The notes: a model not told the origin generated them from the sequence alone. Counted from the first letter of the stretch, positions 9,874 to 18,365 are shown. The stretch: DNA of 64,000 bases from an uncultured Clostridia bacterium (GCA_934247935.1 CAKQKE010000009.1:1-64000), one strand, 5' to 3'. Numbers and translations are program-made.

Positions 9874-10362
9874 ATGAATTTAAAAATTTCGTTTTCTTGG
9901 GTAGGCATAGTAATTTTTGTTTTACCGATGATTATAAACATATTTTACGCCGTTTTTCCGCCCGCGGAAGATGGGGCAAAGACGGTAGAGAAGTCGAGCG
10001 CAAGCAATTTAAAATGGCTTGAAATTGTGGAAAACGTGAGCCGTATTGTTTATTTAATAGTGCTTACGTTTTTAGTGAGCAAAAAGCCGCTTGACTTAAA
10101 AAGCGTTTGGCTGTACGGTTCCGCGGCGTTTTTAGTCTTGTATTATACGACTTGGATAAGGTATTTTACCGGCGGAAGAAAAATCTCGCTTTTAAACAAA
10201 CCGTTTTTGTTTGTCCCCATTCCGCTCGCTGTTTTTCCGGTGCTTTATTTTTTGTGCGCGGCTATCTGGATGAACAACATACCCGCCGCAATTATCATGC
10301 TTATATTCGGGGCGGCGCACATTACGGTGTCGATAAAATCGTTTGATAAAGATAAAAAGTAA
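9874..10362 (+). CDS. small integral membrane protein
   Basis: 162 residues with about five hydrophobic helices (roughly 7-27, 52-72, 79-98, 107-127, 132-150). GGGAG precedes the ATG. It shares the operator-controlled transcript of the TetR gene, so it is probably the target of that regulator, but with no recognisable transport motif its job is open. Confidence 0.75.
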   Translation: MNLKISFSWVGIVIFVLPMIINIFYAVFPPAEDGAKTVEKSSASNLKWLEIVENVSRIVYLIVLTFLVSKKPLDLKSVWLYGSAAFLVLYYTTWIRYFTGGRKISLLNKPFLFVPIPLAVFPVLYFLCAAIWMNNIPAAIIMLIFGAAHITVSIKSFDKDKK

Positions 10363-10421
10363 TGGCGTTTGATAGAAATAAAAGTAATTTGATTTGGTAA
10401 ATTGTAATTGCGTTTTGACAA

Positions 10422-10450
10422 GATTACGGCGTACGTATTGCGTAAAAACG
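10422..10450. repeat. TACGTA palindromic dispersed repeat, copy
   Basis: Reads ATTACGGCG, TACGTA core, TTGCGTAAAAACGGCG; a member of the family listed in the findings. It lies between the membrane protein and the acetyltransferase gene. Confidence 0.6.
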
Positions 10451-10498
10451 GCGAAAACAATTAAAATAAGTGCACCGAAACAAGTAAAAGGAGTAGAA

Positions 10499-11125
10499 AT
10501 GGAAAATAAAAATATAATTATACGCAGAGAAGAAGAAAAAGATTACAGGGCGGTTGAAAATTTAACCAGAGAGGCGTTCTGGGACGTATATTGCCCCGGC
10601 TGTAAAGAACATTACGTGCTGCATTGTTACAGAAGCGACGCGGCGTTTGTGCCCGAACTCGATTTCGTAATGGAAGTTGACGGGAAACTTATCGGTCAAG
10701 TTATTTACGTAAAGTCGGAAATAGAATTGAATTGCGGCAAAAAATTGCCCGTGATGACTTTTGGACCGATAGGCATTTTGCCCGAATATAAACGCCAAGG
10801 CTATGGCAAACGCCTTTTGGATTATTCTATGGAACAGGCAAAAAAACTCGGCGCGGGCGCGCTTATCATCACGGGAAATATAGACTTTTACGGCAAATCG
10901 GGTTTTGTGCCCGCAAAAACCAAGGGCGTGCGTTATGCCGACGACCCCGATGCGGACTATTTGCTTATAAAAGAGTTGACTCCGGGGTATTTAGACGGCG
11001 TGTGCGGAACTTATAAAGACCCCGAAGGATATTTCGTTTGCGAAAAAAATCCCGAAGATTTTGAAAAATTTGAATCTACTTTCCCGTTTAAGGAGAAACA
11101 TAAATTGCCAGGTCAATTGGTTTGA
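10499..11125 (+). CDS. GNAT family N-acetyltransferase
   Basis: 208 residues; start at 10499 follows AAAAGGAG. The acetyl-CoA motif A is visible (GPIGILPEYKRQGYGKRLLDY, about 85-105), after the strand VDGKLIGQVIY. This YhbS-like layout acetylates small molecules or proteins, substrate unknown. An earlier in-frame start would run through the palindromic repeat upstream and has no ribosome site. Confidence 0.88.
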   Translation: MENKNIIIRREEEKDYRAVENLTREAFWDVYCPGCKEHYVLHCYRSDAAFVPELDFVMEVDGKLIGQVIYVKSEIELNCGKKLPVMTFGPIGILPEYKRQGYGKRLLDYSMEQAKKLGAGALIITGNIDFYGKSGFVPAKTKGVRYADDPDADYLLIKELTPGYLDGVCGTYKDPEGYFVCEKNPEDFEKFESTFPFKEKHKLPGQLV

Positions 11126-11196
11126 CAGGGTGTAAATTAAGGCGCATCGAAAAGTAAAAACGGCAAAGATTCAATATCAAATAAAGTGCAAAGTAA

Positions 11197-11227
11197 AACG
11201 CCGAGGCAAATTGCCCCGACGTTTTTT
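11197..11227 (+). terminator. intrinsic terminator after the acetyltransferase gene
   Basis: AACGCCGAGGCAA pairs with TTGCCCCGACGTT (two mismatches), then a run of T. The stretch 11230-11506 otherwise holds only a palindromic repeat. Confidence 0.75.
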
Positions 11228-11390
11228 AAAAGCCTTTAATATATTAATTTTATATGCTAAAATTTCATTGTTAATACGAGCATATATGTGCTGTAATTAA
11301 GTCAAATATAAAGTAGAATATTCGCGCAGCCATATATAAATGCGTGCGCCGATATTAAATCAAATGCGCACGTCCCAAAACCGATTTTCT

Positions 11391-11425
11391 GTTTTTACGC
11401 CATACGTATGCGATAAAAACGACAA
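11391..11425. repeat. TACGTA palindromic dispersed repeat, copy
   Basis: Arms GTTTTTACG and CGATAAAAACGACAA around CATACGTATG. The same 35 bases occur without change at 15245-15279. Confidence 0.75.
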
Positions 11426-11506
11426 AACGTTACGTATTCAAACCGTTGATATTCAAAATCGGCAATGAGCCGCTTTATATTTGATATAAAAATACAAAAC
11501 CGCAAA

Positions 11507-11836
11507 TTATTGTAAACTCGTTTTATAATCCGTTCCCCAGTCAAACATTGCGTCAAGAATAGGTTTTAACGTTTTCCCTAATACGGACAAAGAATATTCC
11601 ACTCTCGGCGGAACTTCCGCAAATACTTCACGTTCGACAAGTCCGTCGTCTTCAAGCGCGCGCAAATTATCTGTCAAAACTTTTTTGCTGATTCCGGGTA
11701 CGGTTTTAATAAAGTCCGAAAACCGCTGTGTACCATTATAAATTAAGTTTCGTAATATAAGTAATTTCCATTTGTTTCCTATAAGTTGAACGGTGGTTGC
11801 AACGGGACATTCGGGCAATTCTTCTTTTGTCAGCAT
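11507..11836 (-). CDS. HxlR family transcriptional regulator
   Basis: 109 residues. Winged helix of the MarR-like HxlR family: CPVATTVQLIGNKWKLLILRNL (about 10-31), RFSDFIKTVPGISKKVLTDNLRALEDDGLVER and the wing VEYSLSVLGKTL. The conserved Cys near the N-terminus (C10) is the usual redox or electrophile sensor position in this family. Good ribosome site (AAGGAGG). Divergent from the double SnoaL-like gene, which it probably controls. Confidence 0.93.
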   Translation of the reverse strand: MLTKEELPECPVATTVQLIGNKWKLLILRNLIYNGTQRFSDFIKTVPGISKKVLTDNLRALEDDGLVEREVFAEVPPRVEYSLSVLGKTLKPILDAMFDWGTDYKTSLQ

Positions 11837-11867
11837 GACAAAACCTCCTTATCAGTAGGATGATTTC

Positions 11868-11942
11868 ATTATATATAATAGCAAGCGAAATGTCAATAGT
11901 TTCAAAAAGAAACCAAGTAACAAATCTATTATCGGGTAATAG
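11868..11942 (-). promoter_or_regulatory. hxlR promoter and candidate operators in the divergent intergenic region
   Basis: On the minus strand TTGACA (11896-11891), 17-bp spacer, TATAAT (11873-11868). Two palindromes lie beside it: GTTTC-N5-GAAAC (11899-11913) and CTATTA-N5-TAATAG (11926-11942). Both are plausible HxlR sites between the divergent genes. Confidence 0.65.
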
Positions 11943-12033
11943 AAAAGTAACGTTTGTGAAAAAATTTTTTTAGTGTGTTATACTTCGGGCGTAATCGATG
12001 AGATTGCAAAAAAAATTTTCGGAGGAACAAAAT

Positions 12034-12810
12034 ATGACAAACAACAACATTCAAAAAGCGAAGGAACTTATCGGCTGTTTTGTGACGGGAGACACGACAA
12101 AAGCAAAATCACTGTTGAAAGACAATTACATTCAGCACAATCTTGCGTATGCTACCGGCGCGGAAGCGTTCTGCGGTTCTGTTGCATATCTCGGAAGCGC
12201 ACCCGTAAAAACCACCGTAAACACGATTCGCGCATTTGAGGACGGCGATAAAGTTTTTATGCAAACCGTATACAACTTTGCCGGTGCAGGCGAACAGGTG
12301 GCTTTTGATATTTTCCGTTTTGAGGACGGACTTATTGCGGAGCATTGGGATAATCTCGCGGCAAAAGCACAGCCGAATCCTTCCGGCAGAACGCAGATTG
12401 ACGGTCAGACCGAAGCGAAAGACTCAGATAAAACCGAAGCAAATCGCGCTCTCGTAAAAAACTTCCTTTATGACGTAATGCAAGGCAATAATCCGCAGAA
12501 AACTCCCGATTATTTCGACGGCGATAAATATTTGCAACACAATACGGGAATAGCGGACGGTCTTTCGGGACTTGGCGCTGCCCTTGAACAACTCGCAAAA
12601 GCCGGAATCGCTATGATTTACGATAAAGTTTATCAGGTTCTTGCCGAGGGCGATATGGTATTGGCTGTTTCGGAAGGCACGTTCGGCGGTAAACCCACTT
12701 CATATTATGATTTGTGGCGTATCGAAAACGGTAAAATAGCGGAGCATTGGGACGTTATGGAAACGATTGCCGATAAATCCGATTGGCAAAACGACAACGG
12801 CAAATTCTGA
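12034..12810 (+). CDS. tandem SnoaL-like (NTF2 fold) protein
   Basis: 258 residues, start set by CGGAGGA. Two SnoaL-like units in tandem: about 1-118, ending FEDGLIAEHWDNLA, and about 133-258, ending IENGKIAEHWDVME. Each contains the Q-HN motif (YIQHNLAY, YLQHNTGI). SnoaL-like proteins bind or isomerise small hydrophobic compounds; many in HxlR-linked operons handle electrophiles. The duplication within one chain would make a pseudo-dimer. Substrate unknown. Confidence 0.85.
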   Translation: MTNNNIQKAKELIGCFVTGDTTKAKSLLKDNYIQHNLAYATGAEAFCGSVAYLGSAPVKTTVNTIRAFEDGDKVFMQTVYNFAGAGEQVAFDIFRFEDGLIAEHWDNLAAKAQPNPSGRTQIDGQTEAKDSDKTEANRALVKNFLYDVMQGNNPQKTPDYFDGDKYLQHNTGIADGLSGLGAALEQLAKAGIAMIYDKVYQVLAEGDMVLAVSEGTFGGKPTSYYDLWRIENGKIAEHWDVMETIADKSDWQNDNGKF

Positions 12811-12823
12811 TAGTTTTTAAGTA

Positions 12824-12861
12824 GGACGCAATCGGGGTTTCGGTTGCGTCCGCACGTTTTT
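12824..12861 (+). terminator. intrinsic terminator between SnoaL-like and flavin/Fe-S genes
   Basis: GGACGCAATC pairs with GGTTGCGTCC (one internal G-U or mismatch), then GCACG and six T. It ends 8 bases before the next ATG, so the next gene needs readthrough or its own promoter. Confidence 0.8.
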
Positions 12862-12869
12862 TAATTACT

Positions 12870-13484
12870 ATGGATATAAACGAAATCTTACGATTTTTAC
12901 AAGAGCAAATACACAGCGTAATCGTTGCCACCGTCGATGAAAATCATTTGCCCGTAACGTGTGACGTCGATATAATGGATTATGACGATAAAGGCATTTA
13001 TATCCTCACGGCAAAAGGTAAAAATTTTTATAATCGTTTAAAAACAAGCAAATATCTTGCGCTCACGGGAATGAAAGGCGAAGATCCGATGTCGCGCATG
13101 GCAGTTTCTCTTGCGGGTAAAGTTAAGGAAATCGGAACGAGCAAACTACCGGAATTACTCGAGAAAAACCCTTATATGTATGAAATATACCGGACGAAAG
13201 AATCGCGTATCGCGCTTTCTGTTTTTTGCATATACGAGTTTCACGGAGAATTATTTAACTTATACAAAAAACCGATAAAACGTTTTCTCTTTTCGTTTGG
13301 AGCGAAAACAAAAGAACAAGAATATTACGTATCGGATATATGCAACGGTTGCGGAAAATGCATATCGGTTTGTCCTCAAAAATGTATTATTATTGCAGAA
13401 AAATCACATATAAAGCAGGAAAACTGCTTGCGTTGCGGAAACTGTTTTACAACTTGCCCTATCGGCGCGATAAAAAGGAATTAA
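12870..13484 (+). CDS. flavin-binding pyridoxamine-oxidase-like protein with 2x[4Fe-4S] ferredoxin domain
   Basis: 204 residues. About 1-130 is a split-barrel PNPOx-like flavin domain (VIVATVDENHLPVTCDVDIMDYDD... YILTAKGKNFYNRLK). About 150-204 is a bacterial ferredoxin with two complete cluster motifs, CNGCGKCISVCP and CLRCGNCFTTCP. It should pass electrons between FMN and clusters. No ribosome site precedes the ATG, which follows a terminator T-run by a few bases, and no alternative start exists upstream. Two bases separate it from the macrodomain gene, so it belongs to the ADP-ribosylation module. Confidence 0.85.
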   Translation: MDINEILRFLQEQIHSVIVATVDENHLPVTCDVDIMDYDDKGIYILTAKGKNFYNRLKTSKYLALTGMKGEDPMSRMAVSLAGKVKEIGTSKLPELLEKNPYMYEIYRTKESRIALSVFCIYEFHGELFNLYKKPIKRFLFSFGAKTKEQEYYVSDICNGCGKCISVCPQKCIIIAEKSHIKQENCLRCGNCFTTCPIGAIKRN

Positions 13485-13486
13485 GT

Positions 13487-14254
13487 ATGAATCAAACGGA
13501 AAGAAGAACACGTCTAATTAAATATTTACTTAAAGAAAGAAACGAAACGATAAGCATTCCGAACGATGAAGGCTCGCAAAAAAGACTGTTGCGCGCTTTA
13601 TTAAACGTTCGTCCGCCTGTGCCCGTTTCCGCAGAGTTTTTATCTTTGCAAGACGAATATTTAGCGAAATTAGTAGCCGAAAAGGGTGTGATTGACGTAA
13701 ATAATTTTACGTACAACGACGGTATTTCGCTGTTCAAGGGAGATATTACGACGCTGAACGCGGATGTGATCGTAAACGCCGCAAACTCTGCTATGCTCGG
13801 TTGTTTTCGACCTTTGCATAACTGTATCGACAACGTAATTCATACTTTTGCGGGCGTTCAGGTACGGCTCGATTGCAATAATATTATGAGAGGAAATGAA
13901 GCCGAAAACGGCGAAGTTATCGTGACAAAAGCCTACAATTTGCCGAGTAGATTTATATTCCATACCGTCGGTCCGATAGTAAGCGGTAGAGTAACGGCTC
14001 AAAATCAAGCCGACCTTAAAAAATGTTATTTAAATTGCCTAAATAAAGTCGATGAGATGAAACTTAAAAGCATTGCGTTTTGTTGTATTTCGACGGGCAT
14101 TTTCGGTTATCCGAAGGAAGAAGCGGCACTGCTTGCAATAAAAGTCGTTCAACAATACAAAAAGCAAACTGCAAGCGATATTAAAGTTATATTCGACGTG
14201 TTTACGGAGGAAGACTATGAATTATACAGACGAATACTCGAAAAAAACAGATGA
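13487..14254 (+). CDS. zinc-dependent macrodomain ADP-ribosyl hydrolase
   Basis: 255 residues, start after AAAAGGAA. Macrodomain at about 80-250: KGDITTLNADVIVNAANSAML, the insert GCFRPLHNCID that marks the zinc-macro class, GEVIVTKAYNLPSRFIFHTVGP, and CISTGIFGYP. Zinc macrodomains next to class M sirtuins remove the ADP-ribose that the sirtuin adds. The N-terminal 75 residues form the helical extension seen in this class. The stop overlaps the sirtuin gene by 38 bp. Confidence 0.93.
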   Translation: MNQTERRTRLIKYLLKERNETISIPNDEGSQKRLLRALLNVRPPVPVSAEFLSLQDEYLAKLVAEKGVIDVNNFTYNDGISLFKGDITTLNADVIVNAANSAMLGCFRPLHNCIDNVIHTFAGVQVRLDCNNIMRGNEAENGEVIVTKAYNLPSRFIFHTVGPIVSGRVTAQNQADLKKCYLNCLNKVDEMKLKSIAFCCISTGIFGYPKEEAALLAIKVVQQYKKQTASDIKVIFDVFTEEDYELYRRILEKNR

Positions 14255-15074
14255 CTTGAAGTCGCTTATCGAAAACGCGGATGCAATCGTGATAGGCGCG
14301 GGTGCAGGGCTTTCTACTGCTGCGGGTTTTACTTATTCGGGGCAGCGTTTTCATGAGAATTTTCACGATTTCGAAGCGAAATACAATTTTCACGATATGT
14401 ATTCGGGTGGGTTTTATCCTTACGATACTACCGAAGAGTTCTGGGCGTACTGGTCGAGATATATTCTTATAAATCGTTATTCCGATCCGCCGAAACCTGT
14501 TTATAACGAACTTTATGAACTCGTAAAAGACAAAAATTACTTCGTTATCACGACAAACGTTGACCACTGTTTCCAGAAAGCGGGATTCGATAAACAAAGG
14601 CTGTTTTATACCCAAGGGGATTACGGTCTTTTTCAGTGCTGTGTTCCTTGCCATAATAAAACTTACGATAACGAGGAAGTCGTTAAGCAAATGGTTGCCG
14701 AGCAAAAGAATATGAAAATACCGTCTTATCTCGTGCCAAAATGCCCCGTTTGCGGAAAGCCTATGACGATGAATTTGCGTTCCGACGACAAATTCGTCGA
14801 AGATGACGGTTGGCATCTCGCTTGCGAAAGATATGAACGGTTTATAAAAGAAAATAAAAGTAAAAAAATTTTATATCTCGAACTCGGCGTCGGTATGAAC
14901 ACTCCCGTCATTATTAAATATCCGTTCTGGCGATTGACGGCGAAAAACAAAGCGGCAAAATACGCGTGCATAAATACCGATATTGCTTATGCTCCCGAAG
15001 AAATAAAAGAGCAGTCGTTGTGTTTTTCGGAAGATATAAACGAAGTACTAATTAAGTTAAGAGAGAATAAATAA
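14217..15074 (+). CDS. SirTM: class M sirtuin, protein ADP-ribosyltransferase
   Basis: 285 residues, start after GGAGGAAG. NAD-binding GAGAGLSTAAGFTYSG (about 26-41), ITTNVDHCFQKAGF, and two CxxC pairs (CVPC, CPVC) for a structural zinc. Where ordinary sirtuins have the catalytic His, the motif reads TQGDYGLFQC: the Gln at that place is the mark of SirTM enzymes, which ADP-ribosylate rather than deacylate. In known operons the target is a lipoylated GcvH-like protein. No GcvH-L or LplA2 gene is present here, so the target of this one is open. Confidence 0.92.
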   Translation: MNYTDEYSKKTDDLKSLIENADAIVIGAGAGLSTAAGFTYSGQRFHENFHDFEAKYNFHDMYSGGFYPYDTTEEFWAYWSRYILINRYSDPPKPVYNELYELVKDKNYFVITTNVDHCFQKAGFDKQRLFYTQGDYGLFQCCVPCHNKTYDNEEVVKQMVAEQKNMKIPSYLVPKCPVCGKPMTMNLRSDDKFVEDDGWHLACERYERFIKENKSKKILYLELGVGMNTPVIIKYPFWRLTAKNKAAKYACINTDIAYAPEEIKEQSLCFSEDINEVLIKLRENK

Positions 15075-15188
15075 GCGGTAAAATATATATAAAAATCGCG
15101 TACAGTCTTTTAAAAGTTGCGGACAATTATTTATATCTTTAGATTAAAAGTGAGAGTTATTTTTGGCTGTAAAAATATTATAAAAAAG

Positions 15189-15225
15189 GACGAGGTTCAT
15201 TTTTTTAGCAACCTCGTCTTTAATT
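15189..15225 (+). terminator. intrinsic terminator after sirTM
   Basis: GACGAGGTT (15189-15197) and AACCTCGTC (15210-15218), then TTTAATTT. It may also serve the convergent yerC operon. Confidence 0.8.
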
Positions 15226-15244
15226 TATTAAGTTAAAATTTTCC

Positions 15245-15279
15245 GTTTTTACGCCATACGTATGCGATAAAAACGACAA
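15245..15279. repeat. TACGTA palindromic dispersed repeat, copy
   Basis: Same 35 bases as at 11391-11425. It lies between the convergent sirTM and yerC genes. The rest of 15280-15392 shows no feature. Confidence 0.75.
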
Positions 15280-15392
15280 GAATCGCCACATACGCTGCAA
15301 ATAATAGGTGTTTTTTACAGCATAATCGATATAGCAGCCGCAACAACCGCGAAAGGTGCGGCAAAAAGCGAAAGCAAAACGTCAACGCTTAT

Positions 15393-15662
15393 TTATTTCA
15401 ATACCGATTTATAGCCTTTGCCGTATTTTACGCATTTATTAACGCGAGAGAGTGTGGCTGATGAAATGCCCGTGGTTTCGATTATTTTTTCATAGGTTTC
15501 GCCATCGATTAAAAGTTTCGCCGACTGTATGCGTTGAGCCATCGCTTCTATTTCTTTATAAGTGCACAAATCGTCGAACAAATCTTTAAATTGTTGTTTA
15601 GATTTTACTTCAGACAGGATTTCGTATAAAAAATCTATTTGATTGTTCATATCGTTTGACAT
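15393..15662 (-). CDS. YerC/YecD-type TrpR-like repressor
   Basis: 89 residues. Helical TrpR superfamily fold with the helix-turn-helix at about 55-75 (TYEKIIETTGISSATLSRVNKCVKYGKGY). The ATG follows the ATPase stop by one base (TGAAATG) and has AAGGACGG as ribosome site. Last gene of the amino-acid-type ABC transporter operon, whose promoter holds two 16-bp palindromes. It is probably the autoregulator, with an amino acid or derivative as co-repressor. Confidence 0.9.
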   Translation of the reverse strand: MSNDMNNQIDFLYEILSEVKSKQQFKDLFDDLCTYKEIEAMAQRIQSAKLLIDGETYEKIIETTGISSATLSRVNKCVKYGKGYKSVLK

Positions 15663-15663
15663 T

Positions 15664-16518
15664 TCAGTTACCGTCCTTTTCGTTTACTGCGGATAAAAAG
15701 TTTTTAAGCGTTTGGGTTTTTGGATTATCGAAAATTTCTTGCGGCGTTCCCGCTTCCACGATTTCGCCTTGCGACATAAAAATCACTTTATCTGACACGT
15801 TTTTTGCAAAATTCATCTCGTGCGTTACGATAATCATAGCCCTTTCGTCGCTTTTTAATGATTTAATTACTTTAAGCACTTCGCCCGTAAGTTCCGGGTC
15901 TAATGCGCTTGTCGGTTCGTCGAAACAGAGCAGACAAGGGTTTAAAGCGATAGCCCTTGCGATTGCGGCGCGTTGTTGTTGCCCGCCCGAAAGTTGGTGC
16001 GGGTACGAGTCTATTTTACTTTCCAAACCTACTTTTGTCAATATCTCTTTGCATTTGTTTTGTATTACTTCGTTGATTTTGCTTTCGGTTATCTCGTCGC
16101 CGAAGTAATATTTAATTATTCCGTCGTAAATTTTTTGATTGTTGTTTTTTTTGCCCTTGTTTTTTATGCTTTCTTTAATCAAAAGTTCGGGTGCAAGCGT
16201 CACGTTTTTAAGTATAGAGTAGTGGGGGAAAAGGTTAAACGATTGAAAAACAAGCCCGATAGAAAGTCTTTTCGCGCGCTTTTCGTTTTCGGTGAGTTTG
16301 TCTATAGACCCCGAAAACATTTCTTCGCCGTCGAGATAAAAACTGCCTTCGTCCACGCTTTCAAGAAAGTTTATGCACCTGAGCAGAGTCGTTTTTCCGC
16401 TGCCCGATGAGCCGATTACAGATACGACTTCACCTTTTTCAATCGAAAAGCCCACGTTTTTCAATGCTTCAACCGAGCCGAACGTTTTATTTACGTCTTT
16501 TATAGTTAAAAATGCCAT
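15664..16518 (-). CDS. polar amino acid ABC transporter ATP-binding protein (GlnQ-like, with insertion)
   Basis: 284 residues against about 240 for the family. Walker A GSSGSGKTT, signature LSGGQQQRAAIARAIALNP and Walker B LLCFDEPTSALDPE are intact. The extra length is a Lys/Asn-rich, charged insertion at about 113-165 (KNKGKKNNNQKIYDG...) between the Q-loop region and the signature. Such an insert is not usual and could be a regulatory or membrane-contact element. One base after the permease stop. Confidence 0.92.
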   Translation of the reverse strand: MAFLTIKDVNKTFGSVEALKNVGFSIEKGEVVSVIGSSGSGKTTLLRCINFLESVDEGSFYLDGEEMFSGSIDKLTENEKRAKRLSIGLVFQSFNLFPHYSILKNVTLAPELLIKESIKNKGKKNNNQKIYDGIIKYYFGDEITESKINEVIQNKCKEILTKVGLESKIDSYPHQLSGGQQQRAAIARAIALNPCLLCFDEPTSALDPELTGEVLKVIKSLKSDERAMIIVTHEMNFAKNVSDKVIFMSQGEIVEAGTPQEIFDNPKTQTLKNFLSAVNEKDGN

Positions 16519-16519
16519 A

Positions 16520-17218
16520 TCACACCTTATAATAACTTAATTTCTTTTCCAAATGATTAAACAGCAGGGTAAGTATGCCCACGAAAGCAAGATAAAACGC
16601 TCCCGAATAAAATAGCGGCCAAATCAATGCCTTGCTCGTGAAAGTATACGCCGACATTACAATTTCCACAACGCCTATTACTCTTGCGAGTGCGGTGTCT
16701 TTTACGAGAGTTATTACTTCATTAGACATTGGCGCGGCGATGCGTTTTATTACTTGCATAAGCGTGATGTTGAAAAATATTTGTTTTTTCGTCATGCCAA
16801 GCACTTGTCCCGCTTCGATTTGTCCTTTGGGTATACCTTCGATGCCGCCCCTGAATATTTCCGAAAAATAACAAGCGTAGTTAAACACGAAAGCGACCAC
16901 CGTGGCGATAAAAGGTCCGCCGTTTTTAATTCCGTAATTAAAGTAAAACGAATTGTCTATTTCGCCCCAAAAATTAGTGCCGCTTTTGGATATCATTCCG
17001 GGTAAATAATAGACGATAAAAAGTTGAAGCATAAGGGGTACGCCTCTTATGATCCAGACTATTACTTTAAAAAATATTCTAAGCGGGGCGAATTTGCTCA
17101 TTGTAAACAAAGAAATCAAAAGTCCCAGCGGAAGAGATAATATTAAAGTCAGTAAAAACAGCAGCAGCGTTACGCCGAAGCCCTCTAACAAACTGCGCGT
17201 AACAGTCAAAAAATCCAT
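16520..17218 (-). CDS. polar amino acid ABC transporter permease
   Basis: 232 residues. HisM/GlnP-type permease: five or so membrane helices, the family stretch WIIRGVPLMLQLFIVYYLPG near the N-terminus and the EAA loop GGIEGIPKGQIEAGQVLGMTKKQIFF (about 125-150) that docks to the ATPase. With the binding protein upstream and the ATPase downstream it makes a complete importer. Confidence 0.92.
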   Translation of the reverse strand: MDFLTVTRSLLEGFGVTLLLFLLTLILSLPLGLLISLFTMSKFAPLRIFFKVIVWIIRGVPLMLQLFIVYYLPGMISKSGTNFWGEIDNSFYFNYGIKNGGPFIATVVAFVFNYACYFSEIFRGGIEGIPKGQIEAGQVLGMTKKQIFFNITLMQVIKRIAAPMSNEVITLVKDTALARVIGVVEIVMSAYTFTSKALIWPLFYSGAFYLAFVGILTLLFNHLEKKLSYYKV

Positions 17219-17400
17219 AATAATTGTCCTTTTGTATTTGTTTTGTCTCGATTTTCGGTTGATCTACGATAAAAATTTTACACAATTTATGCGTTCTGCT
17301 TTTTATGATGTAAAATGATAATCAATTTTTATCGGGACGTTGTGTTGTGTGTCTGTGTAAGTTTTGCCTTTAAAACTAAAAAGAGTATCTGAATTCGACA

Positions 17401-17435
17401 AAACAAACCTTGCGGTTTTTTCGCAAAGTTTGTTT
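17401..17435 (-). terminator. stem-loop between binding protein and permease
   Basis: AAACAAACCTTGCG and CGCAAAGTTTGTTT form a 14-bp stem (one wobble). On the minus strand it is followed by TTTTG. It sits between the binding-protein and permease genes, where partial termination often gives excess binding protein. Confidence 0.6.
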
Positions 17436-17496
17436 TTAAAATCGTTTAAATTGTAATGCGCTTTTTACGCTTATGCGGTTATTCGGCTGTCAGATT

Positions 17497-18324
17497 TTAT
17501 TCAAAATTTGTAATTACCGAAGTTTCCAAGCCGTATTTTTTAGCGAGTTCTGCAAGATATCCGAGTTCGGCATAAGCCTTAATCATATAATTGACTTTTG
17601 CTGTGAGTTGGCTGCCTTTTTTAAAGCCGACTGCATAATATTCCGCTTCGATTTCGATGCCTTCGTTTATTACAAGGTTTTTATAGTCGCCTTGCCCCAC
17701 GATTGATTTAGCGAGTAAAAGGTCGATTACTGCATATTGACAAGTACCCATATTTACGTCTCTTACGGCGTCCATTTGCGAAGTGACGGGCTTTGCGTTA
17801 AACTTTGCGGTTATTCCGTTGGCGTAACTTTCACCCGCCGAACCTACTTCATATCCCACCGCTTTGCCGGCAAAATCGTCCACGGAAGTGAGGTTGGGGG
17901 TAGATGATTTTTTAACTATGCATTGCGCGTTTGTCATATAATACACGCTGAAATCTACCTTTTCGCTTCTTTGCACGCCGTCGTCGTCGGCAACGTTCGC
18001 GGTAAATCCGTTCCACAAACAGTCTACAGTGCCGCCCTCGAGTTCGGTATATTTATTGCTCCAATCGATAAGTTTAAATTTTACTTCATAACCGAGCGAA
18101 TTAAACACCATAAGCGCAAGTTCGGTATCGAAACCTTTAAGCACACCGTTGTCATCGGTGTAATTCATGGGTTTGTAATCGGTGTAACCGACGGTAAGTG
18201 TCTTTGTCCTTACGTTTACAATTTTATCGTTGCCGCCACCGGTTTTGTTTGCGCATGCGCCGAACGATAACGTTGTCATAATCGATAAAATAAATACGGT
18301 AATAATTTTAAATGCCTTTTTCAT
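17497..18324 (-). CDS. amino acid ABC transporter substrate-binding lipoprotein
   Basis: 275 residues; start at 18324 follows AAGGAGAA (a start six codons earlier lacks this). Signal MKKAFKIITVFILSIMTT with lipobox FGAC. Family 3 solute-binding fold: LTVGYTDYKPMNYTDDNGVLKGFDTELA, VDCLWNGFT, GYEVGSAGESYA. The FDxE and acidic/hydrophobic pocket suit a polar amino acid. Regulation by a TrpR-like protein hints at an aromatic or related ligand, which is inference. Confidence 0.92.
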   Translation of the reverse strand: MKKAFKIITVFILSIMTTLSFGACANKTGGGNDKIVNVRTKTLTVGYTDYKPMNYTDDNGVLKGFDTELALMVFNSLGYEVKFKLIDWSNKYTELEGGTVDCLWNGFTANVADDDGVQRSEKVDFSVYYMTNAQCIVKKSSTPNLTSVDDFAGKAVGYEVGSAGESYANGITAKFNAKPVTSQMDAVRDVNMGTCQYAVIDLLLAKSIVGQGDYKNLVINEGIEIEAEYYAVGFKKGSQLTAKVNYMIKAYAELGYLAELAKKYGLETSVITNFE

Positions 18325-18365
18325 AAGTATTCTCCTTGACATTTTTATTAAATTTCACTTTAACA

